A stretch of 64,000 nt of DNA. It comes from a bacterium. Its GTDB lineage: Bacteria; Hydrothermota; Tepidihabitantia; SM23-42; JAOAFX01. Of this stretch, positions 42,920 to 51,581 are shown in pieces. Where the stretch lies: the NCBI GenBank assembly GCA_036382775.1, contig DASVHD010000035.1, positions 279,001 to 343,000 of the forward strand. Reading direction: 5' to 3'. Both the position numbers and the translations under genes were made by a program. Numbering within the stretch: position 1 is the stretch's first letter; each line of letters begins with the position of its first letter. Under the pieces are notes generated by a model. That model worked only from the letters and a program-made list of their open reading frames with translations, did not search any database and was not told where the DNA came from.

Positions 42920-44863
42920 ATGCAGAAAACAACATTCATGTGCGCGATTCTCTTGGCTTTCAGTTATTCCAGCGTGCTTTTGACCAACGGCAATTTTGAA
43001 CAGGACCTTACGGTCGGCTGGACCGCGGTCAGTTCCTGGGCGTACGATTCGATCAATCGCGGCGCGACCTACGAATCAGATCCCGACTATGAGGTCCTTG
43101 TGCTCAAGGATTCGATTTACTGCGGCGGCATGACGAAACTAGACCAGACCGTTGATATCCCGACGACCGACCTGACCTTTTCGGTCAAGGCGATGTTCCA
43201 TGCGTATGAGAACATGGCCGATGAGCTGTTATGGGCGGGCGCGGCCGTTGATATCAATTATCTGGACGCAGCCGGGACCGTGCTGGGCAAAACGCGAATC
43301 AACCGCATGACCGACCACTGTCCGTGGACGAGTTCGTCGACCCTGCATTTGATCAACGCTGTCAATGAGAACTGGAACACATATTCTTTCAACATAAGCG
43401 CCGAGCTCGCCAACCTGCCGGGCGTCAGCCCCACGCAGGTCAAGAAGATCTCGGTCGTTTGCTTTGACTCAACCAACCATTCGTGCTGAACGGCCCGTGA
43501 AGTGGCGAAGGTCTTCGCCGACGGTTTTGTGCTTAACTATGCGGGCACGCAAAAATATCTCACGCTGAAAAAAACACGGGTCGATGATGCATCGGGCAAC
43601 AACAACGGTATAATGGATCCTGGTGAGACCGTCAACCTGACGGCGTTCCTCAAAAATATCGGGGGCACTGCTTTCACGAACCTGGCGACTACGCTGTCGG
43701 AAACCTCTCCTTATATAACGGTCACGCACAACCACGGCAGTTTCGGCGCCCTGGCCGTCGATTCGACGAAGGAGAACTCCGGCGATCCATATATTCTGCA
43801 GGTCGCGTCCGGCGCGCCCATGGGCACTCCGGTCAATTTCCGGATCATCGCGACCGAGACAGGATTTGCCGACACCTTTGATATTATACTGCCGATCGGT
43901 AAGTACCATTACTACGTCTGGAACCCGGACCCCACGCCTTCATCCGGAGTGATCATAGACAGTCTTTTGAAGGTCCTGGGATACAGCGGCACGATAAACA
44001 CGTCGCTGCCTGCCCTGCGCGGCACGCTTGACATGTACCTGGCTGTGTTCGTTTGCGCTGGGATCTATCCCAACAATAAGGTGATCGGCGCTACCAGCGC
44101 TGATGCCACGACATTGGTGGATTATCTGAGCGCGAGTGGCAGGATGTATATCGAAGGCGGCGATATTTGGTACTATGATCCGATGGTCGGCGGTTATAAT
44201 TTCTGCTCGCTGTTCGGCCTGAACGCGGACGCTGACGGCACGAGCGACCTGGGACCCTTGGCCGGCCAAGCCGGTACCTTTACCAGGAACATGAGCTTTG
44301 ACTACACCGGTGAGAACAGTTTCATGGATCATATCAGTCCCGCCGCCGCCGGTTCTTTCCTTATCTTCACTGACACGGACAGCGCCACCTATAACTGCGG
44401 GGTCGCGCAGAACAGCGGGCTTTACCGCACCGTGGCAACTTCCTTCGAGCTGGGCGGTTTAGTGGACGGCGCGGGCAATTATAACCTGCGCAAGACACTG
44501 GTCGATTCCATCATGAAATTCTTCGGCGCGGAGATCATTGGCATTGATGAAAGTTATACCAATACCGGCGCATCTGACAAGCCGCTCCTATCGGTCGCGC
44601 CGAATCCGTTCCGCGGTAAAACGACTATACACTATGCACTAAGCAGTATGCACCATGCAGTGCCTGCTATCCGTATCTACGACGCGGCCGGCCGCTGTGT
44701 AAAGATCTTTTCACTATCTGCTGCTTGCTCCTTACTGCCTGCTGCCGTAATCTGGAACGGCACTGACGATCTGGGACGCTCAGTCTCCCCTGGTATCTAC
44801 TTTATTAGGCTCGATACTCCTTCGCCGGGCGCCCGGGCAGAAAAGGTCATATTGCTGCCGTAG
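42920..44863 (+). CDS. secreted protein with sorting domain, interrupted by in-frame TGA at 43487
   Basis: One frame of 647 codons with a single TGA at 43487-43489. The first part (189 residues) has a signal peptide and a carbohydrate-binding-like beta domain. The second part continues in the same frame (KYLTLKKTRVDDASGNNNGI, then MDPGETVNLTAFLKNIGG, a CARDB/Ig-like repeat) and ends in a Por-like sorting domain (SVAPNPFRGKTTIHYAL, IRIYDAAGRCVKIFSLS, SPGIYFIRLDT). GTG 43502 has no ribosome site, so a separate second gene is unlikely. The TGA follows Cys and is trailed by a GGCGAA-GGTC-TTCGCC hairpin at 43504-43519. It could be selenocysteine insertion, a mutation (GGA to TGA would restore Gly), or a sequencing error. 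Confidence 0.7.
43487..43519 (+). promoter_or_regulatory. in-frame TGA with SECIS-like hairpin
   Basis: TGA is followed after 14 bases by a 6-bp stem GGCGAA/TTCGCC capped by GGTC. The E. coli fdhF SECIS also has a GGUC-containing apical loop, 18 bases after its UGA; here the loop is 20 bases after. No bulged U is visible in the stem. Confidence 0.4.
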
Positions 44864-44880
44864 CAATCATTGTGCCGCAT

Positions 44881-44909
44881 AAAAGGCGGGGCTTTTGCCC
44901 CGCCTTTTT
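44881..44909 (+). terminator. strong intrinsic terminator
   Basis: GGCGGGGC (44885-44892), TTTT loop, GCCCCGCC (44897-44904), then five T. It ends transcription of the sorted-protein gene. Confidence 0.95.
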
Positions 44910-44913
44910 GTTA

Positions 44914-44942
44914 TTGATTTTTGACCCGTTTTGTGGTATAGT
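44914..44942 (+). promoter_or_regulatory. promoter of VOC gene
   Basis: TTGATT (44914-44919) and TATAGT (44937-44942), spacer 17, directly behind the preceding terminator. Confidence 0.6.
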
Positions 44943-44981
44943 CTGGCGTCGTAGGGAAGAAAGTAAGCAAAAGGAGCAGCC

Positions 44982-45347
44982 ATGTCAAACAACCCTGTCG
45001 TCTTCTGGGAATTGGCATCGCATGATGCCGAGAAGTCGGTAAAATTTTTTAGAAATGTCTTCAACTGGAACCTTAAGTACTATGACAAGGTCGGCATTTA
45101 CGAGATCGCGGCGGACGACCCCCAGGCCTTCAGCGGCGGCGGTATTTTCACGCTCAAGAAAGCGCGGCTGCCGTTCCTGACCATCTATATCAAGGTGACG
45201 AACATCGAAGAGATGGCGCGTCGCATCCAGCAGTTCGGCGGCCAGATCATCGAACCCGTGCACGAGATACCCGGCGGCGCCCGTATTTGCCTTTTCAATG
45301 AGCCGTCTGGCGTGACCTTTGCCGTGATCCAGCATCCGGGAGGATAA
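44982..45347 (+). CDS. VOC-family (glyoxalase-like) protein
   Basis: 121 residues with two beta-alpha-beta-beta-beta repeats. VVFWELASHDAEKSVKFFRN opens the first and FLTIYIKVTNIEEMARRIQQ the second, ending with FNEPSGVTFAVIQHPG. This is the small single-domain VOC type, related to glyoxalases and dioxygenases; the reaction is unknown. An AAGGAG site precedes ATG 44982. Confidence 0.88.
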   Translation: MSNNPVVFWELASHDAEKSVKFFRNVFNWNLKYYDKVGIYEIAADDPQAFSGGGIFTLKKARLPFLTIYIKVTNIEEMARRIQQFGGQIIEPVHEIPGGARICLFNEPSGVTFAVIQHPGG

Positions 45348-45357
45348 CTCCGGACCA

Positions 45358-45386
45358 TTGACACCTCAATATTATCGTCGTATAAT
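45358..45386 (+). promoter_or_regulatory. promoter of S8 protease gene
   Basis: TTGACA (45358-45363) and TATAAT (45381-45386), perfect boxes, spacer 17. GGAGG follows at 45411-45415. Confidence 0.85.
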
Positions 45387-45419
45387 ATATCATCAATATC
45401 GGTATTTAAAGGAGGCGTT

Positions 45420-47042
45420 ATGATCACAATATTATTTCTGCTGGCATTCAATTCTACCCTTTTTATTACCGGAAAGGTCACGCCGGAACTGGCGCGCGTG
45501 CTGGATCAAAACCCGGCGAGTGCGAAAATCTCCGTCATCGTCCACATGGGAGAACAATACCCGGACCTTAGCACGACAAATAAACCTGTGAGCGAACGAG
45601 CCCGGATCTTAAAGCAGATCGCCGCGACCAGCCAGGCGCCTTTGATCACCTATCTATCGCAATGCGATGACAAGGTTTCCGATATCAAGCGGTTTTGGAT
45701 ATTCAATGGTTTTCACATGAAGGCGACAGCGCGCGTCATCGAAGAGCTGGCCGGTCGCGATGACGTGTGGTTCATCTCCCCTGATGCCGCGATCCAACTC
45801 CCGGCGGACGAAAAAACAAGCGGCAGCGGCGCAGTCGAGGCGATCGAATGGAACATCTTGAAGGTCATGGCCGATTCATGCTGGGTCGCGGGGTTCACGG
45901 GCGACAGTGTCCTCATTGGGCACTTAGACACCGGCGTAGATTTTACGCATCCTGCCCTTGCCGGAAAATTCAGCGGCTGGTGGCGCGACTTCATCAATGG
46001 TCTGCCTGATCCCTATGATGACCAGGGACACGGCACGTATGTGGCCGGTGTATTGTGCGGTGGTGATGGTCTTGGCCCATTTACCGACGATATCGGCGTT
46101 GCACCAGGAGCACAACTGGTCGTGGCAAAGATCTTTGATGCAGGCGGTGGCGGCTCGTATGAAGACATTGACAGTGGCATGCAGTGGCTCGCCGACCTGA
46201 AAGCCGACTCGGGCGTGAATATCCGCGCGGTTACTAACTCATGGGGAACGATGACCGCTACCGAGCTTCACTGGTGGACTTTCTGCGCGGCCTGGAAATC
46301 CCTGGAGATGCTGCCGGTTTTCGCAGTGGGTGGATATGGTCCGGGAGCCGGCACAGCCGGTGTTCCGGCCAATTATCCTCTATGCCTTGGCGTCGGCTCG
46401 ACCGATAACAGCGACAATATCGCCAGTTTTTCCAGCCGCGGTCCGGCGCCCGACATGGACCCCTGGAATGACATGCTCAACTGGTACCGCCCTGATTGGA
46501 ATTTGATCAAACCCGACATTTCCGCGCCGGGCATTAACATCCGCACATGCGGTCCGGGCGGCGGCTATTTAGTATTGAGTGGAACCTCATTTTCCACTCC
46601 CCACGTGGCCGGCGCTGCCGCGATCCTCTGCGAGGTAAACCCCGCGATCAGCATCACGCATCTCTACAATTGCCTGCTCGACAACGCCGACCATCCGTCA
46701 CAGGGTGCGCCCTATCCGAACAACAACTACGGTTGGGGCCGGTTGAATGTCTGGAACGCGTTCCAGGCGATCAATAGCATCCAGGAGAAACCGGCGGCGG
46801 TCGCAGACACCCGCGGCACTGTTCTGGTATATCCCAGCCCGGCGCGCAGCGAGCTGTTCATCAAGGCCCCGGCAACATCGCGCATCACCGGTATTTACAG
46901 CGCGGGTGGTTTTCTGATAAAGGATATCCGGACGAGACGCGACAGGATCCGTCTCGACGGTCTGCCTGCAGGTATATACTTTTTGAAATTTGAAAATGAA
47001 CAGGACCGCGCGGTATTTAAAAAGATCACGGTCATAAAATAG
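45420..47042 (+). CDS. secreted subtilisin-like (S8) protease with C-terminal sorting domain
   Basis: 540 residues. Signal peptide at about 1-18, then an inhibitor-like prodomain to about 140. The catalytic triad is Asp in GHLDTGVDFTHPAL, His in DQGHGTYVAGVLCG and Ser in LSGTSFSTPHVAGAAAIL. The last 80 residues are a compact Por-like sorting domain (VLVYPSPARSELFIK, ITGIYSAGGFLIKDI, LPAGIYFLKFEN). Secretion through a T9SS-like route is inferred from that tail. Single gene with its own promoter. Confidence 0.93.
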   Translation: MITILFLLAFNSTLFITGKVTPELARVLDQNPASAKISVIVHMGEQYPDLSTTNKPVSERARILKQIAATSQAPLITYLSQCDDKVSDIKRFWIFNGFHMKATARVIEELAGRDDVWFISPDAAIQLPADEKTSGSGAVEAIEWNILKVMADSCWVAGFTGDSVLIGHLDTGVDFTHPALAGKFSGWWRDFINGLPDPYDDQGHGTYVAGVLCGGDGLGPFTDDIGVAPGAQLVVAKIFDAGGGGSYEDIDSGMQWLADLKADSGVNIRAVTNSWGTMTATELHWWTFCAAWKSLEMLPVFAVGGYGPGAGTAGVPANYPLCLGVGSTDNSDNIASFSSRGPAPDMDPWNDMLNWYRPDWNLIKPDISAPGINIRTCGPGGGYLVLSGTSFSTPHVAGAAAILCEVNPAISITHLYNCLLDNADHPSQGAPYPNNNYGWGRLNVWNAFQAINSIQEKPAAVADTRGTVLVYPSPARSELFIKAPATSRITGIYSAGGFLIKDIRTRRDRIRLDGLPAGIYFLKFENEQDRAVFKKITVIK

Positions 47043-47057
47043 TTTTTAAGGGATAAT

Positions 47058-50000
47058 TCAAATGTTCTGAGGCGATGACGCTTTCTTGCATTCGTTGAGT
47101 ATTTTGCCCACGACCAGATCCAGGTTTTTGCCCGCAGCATCCGGTTTCGTGATACCCTTGGAAGCCATTTCATCAATGATCTTCTGTGCTTCTTTCTTGG
47201 TCTCGAAGTTTAAAACCGGTGCGCCGGTAACCTGCATGCACAGTTCCAGGGCGTCCGCGGTCCTGCCTTCCTGGCAATAGGCCCTGGCCATGGTCAGGAG
47301 AAGATCATAGACTATTGGTTTATGGTCCTTATAAAAAGAGATCTCCAGGGCCTCCCCGACATAAACTTTCGCCTTCTGAAGATCCCCTTGTTTTAATGCA
47401 ATGACCGCCATCTCGTTGCGGCCCATTTCTATCAGCCACGCATCACCGATCTCCAGAGCCATGCCCAGCGATTCTTCCTGTAGTTCCCGGGCGCGCTCAA
47501 GGTCGCTGGTCCGCTCAGCGACTGCCGCCAGATTCGAGAGGCCGGCGGCAATTCCTGATTTGTAGCCGATTTTCTTTTCAATGCTCAGGGCTTCTTCAAA
47601 AACCGCGCGCGCTTTGTCATAGTTGGCGTGACACATCTCAATGATACCAATGTTGCCGAGTGCCGCCGCCACACCCCGGATATTGCCCATTTCCTTAAAG
47701 AGCACCAGGCATTCTTCATAGTATTTTTTTGCCTGGTCATAATCGCCCTGCAGCGCAAAAATATTTGCGACGTTGTTCATCGCACGACCGATACCCATTT
47801 TGTTGTTCAGCCGCCGGCTTACCTCCAGGCTTTCCAGGTAATGGCGCTTTGCCGATTCATAATCGCCGGCTCCATGAGCGGTCATACCGAGGACGTTGAG
47901 CGTCATCGCGATCCCATACTCGTTTTTCAGGGACTGCCAAAGGGACAGGCCCTGGGTTGCCAGCTGCGTCGATTTTTCGTATTCACCCAAAGATTCGCAG
48001 ATATACGCCATACGGTCAAGCCCGGTAGCGGTGCCAAAGGTATCGTTCAATTCACGGCAGAAACTCATGCTTTCTTCATAGCATTTTCTTGCTTCCTCGA
48101 TGCGTCCGGCGTACCTTATGGCATCACCAAGATCGATCAGGGTCCGGGCGGTCTCCAGGGGGAGCTTCAGTGTTCTGAAGATACGCAGGCTTTTTTCCAG
48201 GACCAGCGACGCCGCGTTCATATTACCGGTATGCATCATCAGCGCTCCCTGTTCGCGCAATAAGCGGCCGTACATTTGAGTGTCCTGGTGCCGGACCAGC
48301 TTTTCGACCGCGTACAGCACGACCTCGATCCCTTCCTTGTGAAAACCCTGTTTCCGGTAGAAAATGAACAGGTTCGGGATCGCGTCGCGCACCAGTTCCT
48401 CCTTATCGTGGTCAACACCCCATTTCCAGGCCGCTCGAATGTTCTCGATATCCATGGCGATGGCTTGCTCCTGCGGGACCGTGATGTCGCCGTGCACGCT
48501 TTTGTTCATCAGGGCGACGGAACCAAGATAGTATTCGCAGTGAGCGCTATTCATGCGCGTCAGCTCCTTCGACTGCTCGGTGAGCCGCTCCAGCGTGTAA
48601 TTCCTGATGGTCTTGAGCAGCTCGTAACGGCCTTTTTCGGTCTTCCGCAACAATGATTTGTCTACGAGCGAAGCCAGCGTGCCCAGTGAAGCGACGGCGA
48701 TCTTCTCGGCGGCCGCGCGCGTAAAATCGCGCTGGAACACCGACAGCCGCATGAGCGTATCCCTTTCCTGCTCAGTCAACAGGTTCCAGGAATAATCGAA
48801 GATGGCGCGCAGGCTGCGGTGTCGTTCCGGCATGTCGCGCTGGCTGGTAGCGAGAAAATCCATGTTCTTCTCAATTTCCTGCAGTATTTCCTTGACCGAA
48901 AGACAGCGGATCCAGGCGGCCGCCAGTTCGATCCCGAGCGGCAACCCGCCCACGAGCTGGCAGATGCGCGCGACGTAAGCGCTGTCCTCGTCGGTCAGCC
49001 GGTAGGAATGCTGGACGCGCTGCGCGTTATAAACAAAAAGCTGGACCAGGCTATATGTCTCGATTTTCTGCTGGCCGCTTTCCGGCACCGGCATTCCGGA
49101 AAGGTTCACCATCCATTCGCCGCGCAGGTTGAGGAGCTCGCGCGAAGTCGTGATTATCTTCACGCGCGGCGCTCCGGCCAGTATCTGTCCCACCAGTTCC
49201 GTCCCCTCCATGACGTGCTCAAAATTATCCAGGATCAACAGCATTTCCTTTTCGCGCAAGAAATTCAACAACTGGACCTTTTCGTCCTCGCGGCTGTAGA
49301 ACGAGAATCGGGTGGCGCTGGCGATCGCCGAAATGAGCGCCGGGATCGTGGTCAACGGGGCCAGCGGCACAAAGAAAACACCGTTGCTGAACCGCTCGAT
49401 CTGATCGGCGGCCGCCTGCAGGACAAGCCTGGTCTTTCCCATGCCCCCGGGGCCAACGATCGAAATAAGCCGCTTCGCCGGGTCGGTGAGCAGCTCGCAG
49501 ATCTTATCAAGTTCTTCCTCACGGCCAAAAAAGGGCGTGCTCTGCTGCGGCAGGTTATGGGGATGCGCGGAAAGAGAACGGAGTTCGGGGAAATCATGCT
49601 GGCTTAAATCGCCGTGGTCAAGCTGGAATATCTGCTGCGGTTCGCCCAGATCCTTGAGCATATGCATTCCCAGATTCTTCAGCTGGGCCTGGGCCGGCAA
49701 GGCTGTAACGTGGGTGACATCGGGCGTCAGGACGATCTGCCCGCCCCAGGCCGCGGCCATCACCCGCGCTGTTTTGTTGACCGCAGGCCCGAAATAATCA
49801 TTGCCGACCTTCTCGGCATAACCCGCGTGGAGCCCCATGCGGATGCGCAGCATGCCGACATCGGTCCAATTCTCCTGGTTCATTTTTTTCTGGATTTCGA
49901 GGGCGCAGGAAAGGGGGTCTCCTTTTTCGAAAACCGCGAATACGCCGTCGCCCGTGTGTTTGACGATGATCCCGCCATGCTGGCTGATCACGGTGTTGAT

Positions 50001-50099
50001 GATCTCGTCATGGCGCGGCAACGCCTTCTTCATTGTTTCGGGATACTGTTCCCACTTTTTCGTGGATCCTTCGATGTCGGTGATCATGAAAACGGGCAT
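47058..50099 (-). CDS. nucleotide cyclase domain - NB-ARC-like ATPase - TPR regulator
   Basis: 1013 residues. Residues 1-165 form a class-III cyclase domain with the metal-binding Asp8 (ITDIEGST) and Asp51 (HTGDGVFAVF), and with NKTARV carrying the Asn and Arg of the active site, so it could be active. About 185-480 is a STAND/AAA-type ATPase (FFGREEELDKICELL, Walker A GPGGMGKTR at 216-224, LLILDNFEHV, GLPLGIELAAAWIR). From about 560 to 950 lie a dozen TPR-like repeats (ESAKRHYLESLEVSRRLNNK). This layout is known from actinobacterial and myxobacterial regulators, here without a DNA-binding tail. Confidence 0.88.
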   Translation of the reverse strand: MPVFMITDIEGSTKKWEQYPETMKKALPRHDEIINTVISQHGGIIVKHTGDGVFAVFEKGDPLSCALEIQKKMNQENWTDVGMLRIRMGLHAGYAEKVGNDYFGPAVNKTARVMAAAWGGQIVLTPDVTHVTALPAQAQLKNLGMHMLKDLGEPQQIFQLDHGDLSQHDFPELRSLSAHPHNLPQQSTPFFGREEELDKICELLTDPAKRLISIVGPGGMGKTRLVLQAAADQIERFSNGVFFVPLAPLTTIPALISAIASATRFSFYSREDEKVQLLNFLREKEMLLILDNFEHVMEGTELVGQILAGAPRVKIITTSRELLNLRGEWMVNLSGMPVPESGQQKIETYSLVQLFVYNAQRVQHSYRLTDEDSAYVARICQLVGGLPLGIELAAAWIRCLSVKEILQEIEKNMDFLATSQRDMPERHRSLRAIFDYSWNLLTEQERDTLMRLSVFQRDFTRAAAEKIAVASLGTLASLVDKSLLRKTEKGRYELLKTIRNYTLERLTEQSKELTRMNSAHCEYYLGSVALMNKSVHGDITVPQEQAIAMDIENIRAAWKWGVDHDKEELVRDAIPNLFIFYRKQGFHKEGIEVVLYAVEKLVRHQDTQMYGRLLREQGALMMHTGNMNAASLVLEKSLRIFRTLKLPLETARTLIDLGDAIRYAGRIEEARKCYEESMSFCRELNDTFGTATGLDRMAYICESLGEYEKSTQLATQGLSLWQSLKNEYGIAMTLNVLGMTAHGAGDYESAKRHYLESLEVSRRLNNKMGIGRAMNNVANIFALQGDYDQAKKYYEECLVLFKEMGNIRGVAAALGNIGIIEMCHANYDKARAVFEEALSIEKKIGYKSGIAAGLSNLAAVAERTSDLERARELQEESLGMALEIGDAWLIEMGRNEMAVIALKQGDLQKAKVYVGEALEISFYKDHKPIVYDLLLTMARAYCQEGRTADALELCMQVTGAPVLNFETKKEAQKIIDEMASKGITKPDAAGKNLDLVVGKILNECKKASSPQNI

Positions 50100-50166
50100 G
50101 GTGAATTGTACTTAAATTAAAGGCCTTTTCAATACCGGAGCAGGGCTGAACCGCCAGCCTGTCCGA

Positions 50167-50976
50167 TCATTGATCAGAGAGGACCCGGTCCAAGTCGGTA
50201 TCGAACCGGTCCATCGTGTAGTTTTCCTTCCTGACCCGCAGGTCAAAATAAAGCAGGGTCGCCGCGACGATGCCTAAGGGTTCGATCATGAAACCAGCGA
50301 TGACGCTCACCACCGGTATGAAATACGTCGCCATCCCCATCGCGAAGATGATCAGGCCCATGACGAACATAATGCCCAAAACCCGCCACCAATTCTTTTT
50401 GGTGAGATCAACGGTTCGCGACAGCGACTCCGTGGCCCCGCGGCCCTCCAGCAGGATAACATGGATGATGAATGACCAGCAGAGGCCGAAATAAATGGCA
50501 AAGGGGATCCCGATGACCGTCACCGTCATGCCGATGCAAGCCAGGGTGCCCAGCAGTGAAGCGCCCAGTATCGCCCAGAATCTGCTGGTCACCGCGCGGA
50601 ACGCATCTCCAACGCTGACCTGGCCCCGGATATGACCGGCCACGATCACGATGATCATGCTGTCTATATAGATCCGCGCAATGGCCACCAGTATGATCAT
50701 GATGAACATCGAAAAAATAAAACTCACGGTCAACGCCAGATTGAATCCGCCGCGGCCCAACGTCTGGCCGGCCGCAAAAAAGATCACCAGGATGGCGATG
50801 ATCGCCGACAGGCCGAATAGTATCAAGCTCAGGACTATGAGTTTGAAAAAATTGTTGCCGTAGATGGTGAAAGTGTTGCTGATGATAGAACCAAGGGTAT
50901 GCGGTCCCAGCGTTCCCGCTGGCCGTCCCTGGTCATCAGCCGGCGGACCTGCGTTCGCCTGAGATCTTTGTTCCAT
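50167..50976 (-). CDS. multi-pass membrane protein, glycerophosphodiesterase-membrane-domain-like
   Basis: 269 residues. A Pro/Gly-rich cytoplasmic start of about 30 residues precedes six hydrophobic helices (LIVLSLILFGLSAIIAILVI; FIFSMFIMIILVAIARIYID; LGTLACIGMTVTVIGIPFAI). GHIRGQVSVGDAFRAV between helices is typical of the YciC/GDPD-membrane-domain group. The function of that group is unknown. Confidence 0.6.
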   Translation of the reverse strand: MEQRSQANAGPPADDQGRPAGTLGPHTLGSIISNTFTIYGNNFFKLIVLSLILFGLSAIIAILVIFFAAGQTLGRGGFNLALTVSFIFSMFIMIILVAIARIYIDSMIIVIVAGHIRGQVSVGDAFRAVTSRFWAILGASLLGTLACIGMTVTVIGIPFAIYFGLCWSFIIHVILLEGRGATESLSRTVDLTKKNWWRVLGIMFVMGLIIFAMGMATYFIPVVSVIAGFMIEPLGIVAATLLYFDLRVRKENYTMDRFDTDLDRVLSDQ

Positions 50977-50982
50977 GACTTC

Positions 50983-51010
50983 ATTTTAGACATATTCAAT
51001 GTTGTGTCAA
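50983..51010 (-). promoter_or_regulatory. promoter of membrane protein gene 50167-50976
   Basis: Minus-strand TTGACA (51005-51010) and TAAAAT (50983-50988), spacer 16. The start codon is 6 bases beyond the -10 box: probably leaderless. Confidence 0.65.
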
Positions 51011-51120
51011 CGGCCTATTTATCACCGGCATCTATTTGTTTATCGCTGCGTTGACTTGTGCGTATTACATTAGTTAAATATCACATTGATTTATATAACT
51101 GGTTATCCCGTTTAGGGACC

Positions 51121-51160
51121 GATTGTACCTAATGGAATTATATAAAAAATCGGTACAATC
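51121..51160. promoter_or_regulatory. inverted repeat upstream of lipoprotein promoter
   Basis: GATTGTACC (51121-51129) and GGTACAATC (51152-51160) are perfect 9-base arms around a 22-base AT-rich centre, ending 15 bases ahead of the -35 box at 51176. It could be a regulator binding site. The centre has no T-run suited to a terminator. Confidence 0.4.
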
Positions 51161-51175
51161 ATCCATACTATGTTG

Positions 51176-51204
51176 TTGACAAAGTATGTGGTTTTGCGTA
51201 CATT
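51176..51204 (+). promoter_or_regulatory. promoter of lipoprotein gene 51222
   Basis: TTGACA (51176-51181) and TACATT (51199-51204), spacer 17. The leader is about 11 bases and consists mostly of the AAGGAG ribosome site. Confidence 0.65.
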
Positions 51205-51221
51205 ATGGCAAAGGAGAAATC

Positions 51222-51572
51222 ATGAAAAGGATCATATTTGCGGCTTTCCTGCTACTCCTCCTGGTCGCCGCGTGTTCTACCAGCAAGGAAGTCGTTTTGA
51301 ACCTGGCCAATCCCCAGGATCTGTCCGTATCTTTCAGCGGTTATTACATACTTGAGTCGACCGGAGACAGCGTACCCATGAACGGCGTGACCCCGCGCGA
51401 TTACGTCCTGGCCCTTGAAAGGGGCGACCAGATAACCGGGAAAACACACAAAGGCGGTTCAGACATGGTCGATACCCTCCTTTTCCGGGTGCTGGTCGAT
51501 GACGAGGAGGTATTAAGCCAGAAAACCACTCTGCCCTCCCAGGTGATCGAGTTCACCGTCACGGCCCAATGA
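51222..51572 (+). CDS. small lipoprotein of unknown function
   Basis: 116 residues from ATG 51222, which has AAGGAG 6 bases ahead and begins a textbook lipoprotein signal (MKRIIFAAFLLLLLVAAC). An upstream ATG in frame (51186) would lie inside the promoter. The mature part is a small beta domain (LSVSFSGYYILESTGDSVPM) rich in charged residues. Followed after 9 bases by a PAS protein. Confidence 0.75.
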   Translation: MKRIIFAAFLLLLLVAACSTSKEVVLNLANPQDLSVSFSGYYILESTGDSVPMNGVTPRDYVLALERGDQITGKTHKGGSDMVDTLLFRVLVDDEEVLSQKTTLPSQVIEFTVTAQ

Positions 51573-51581
51573 CGGACAATA

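Noticed and set aside
43487-43489. UGA read as glycine across the genome, as in SR1 and Gracilibacteria
   Set aside because: Many genes here, including smpB and several overlapping pairs, end in TGA at the right place, and no other long frame is cut by an internal TGA.
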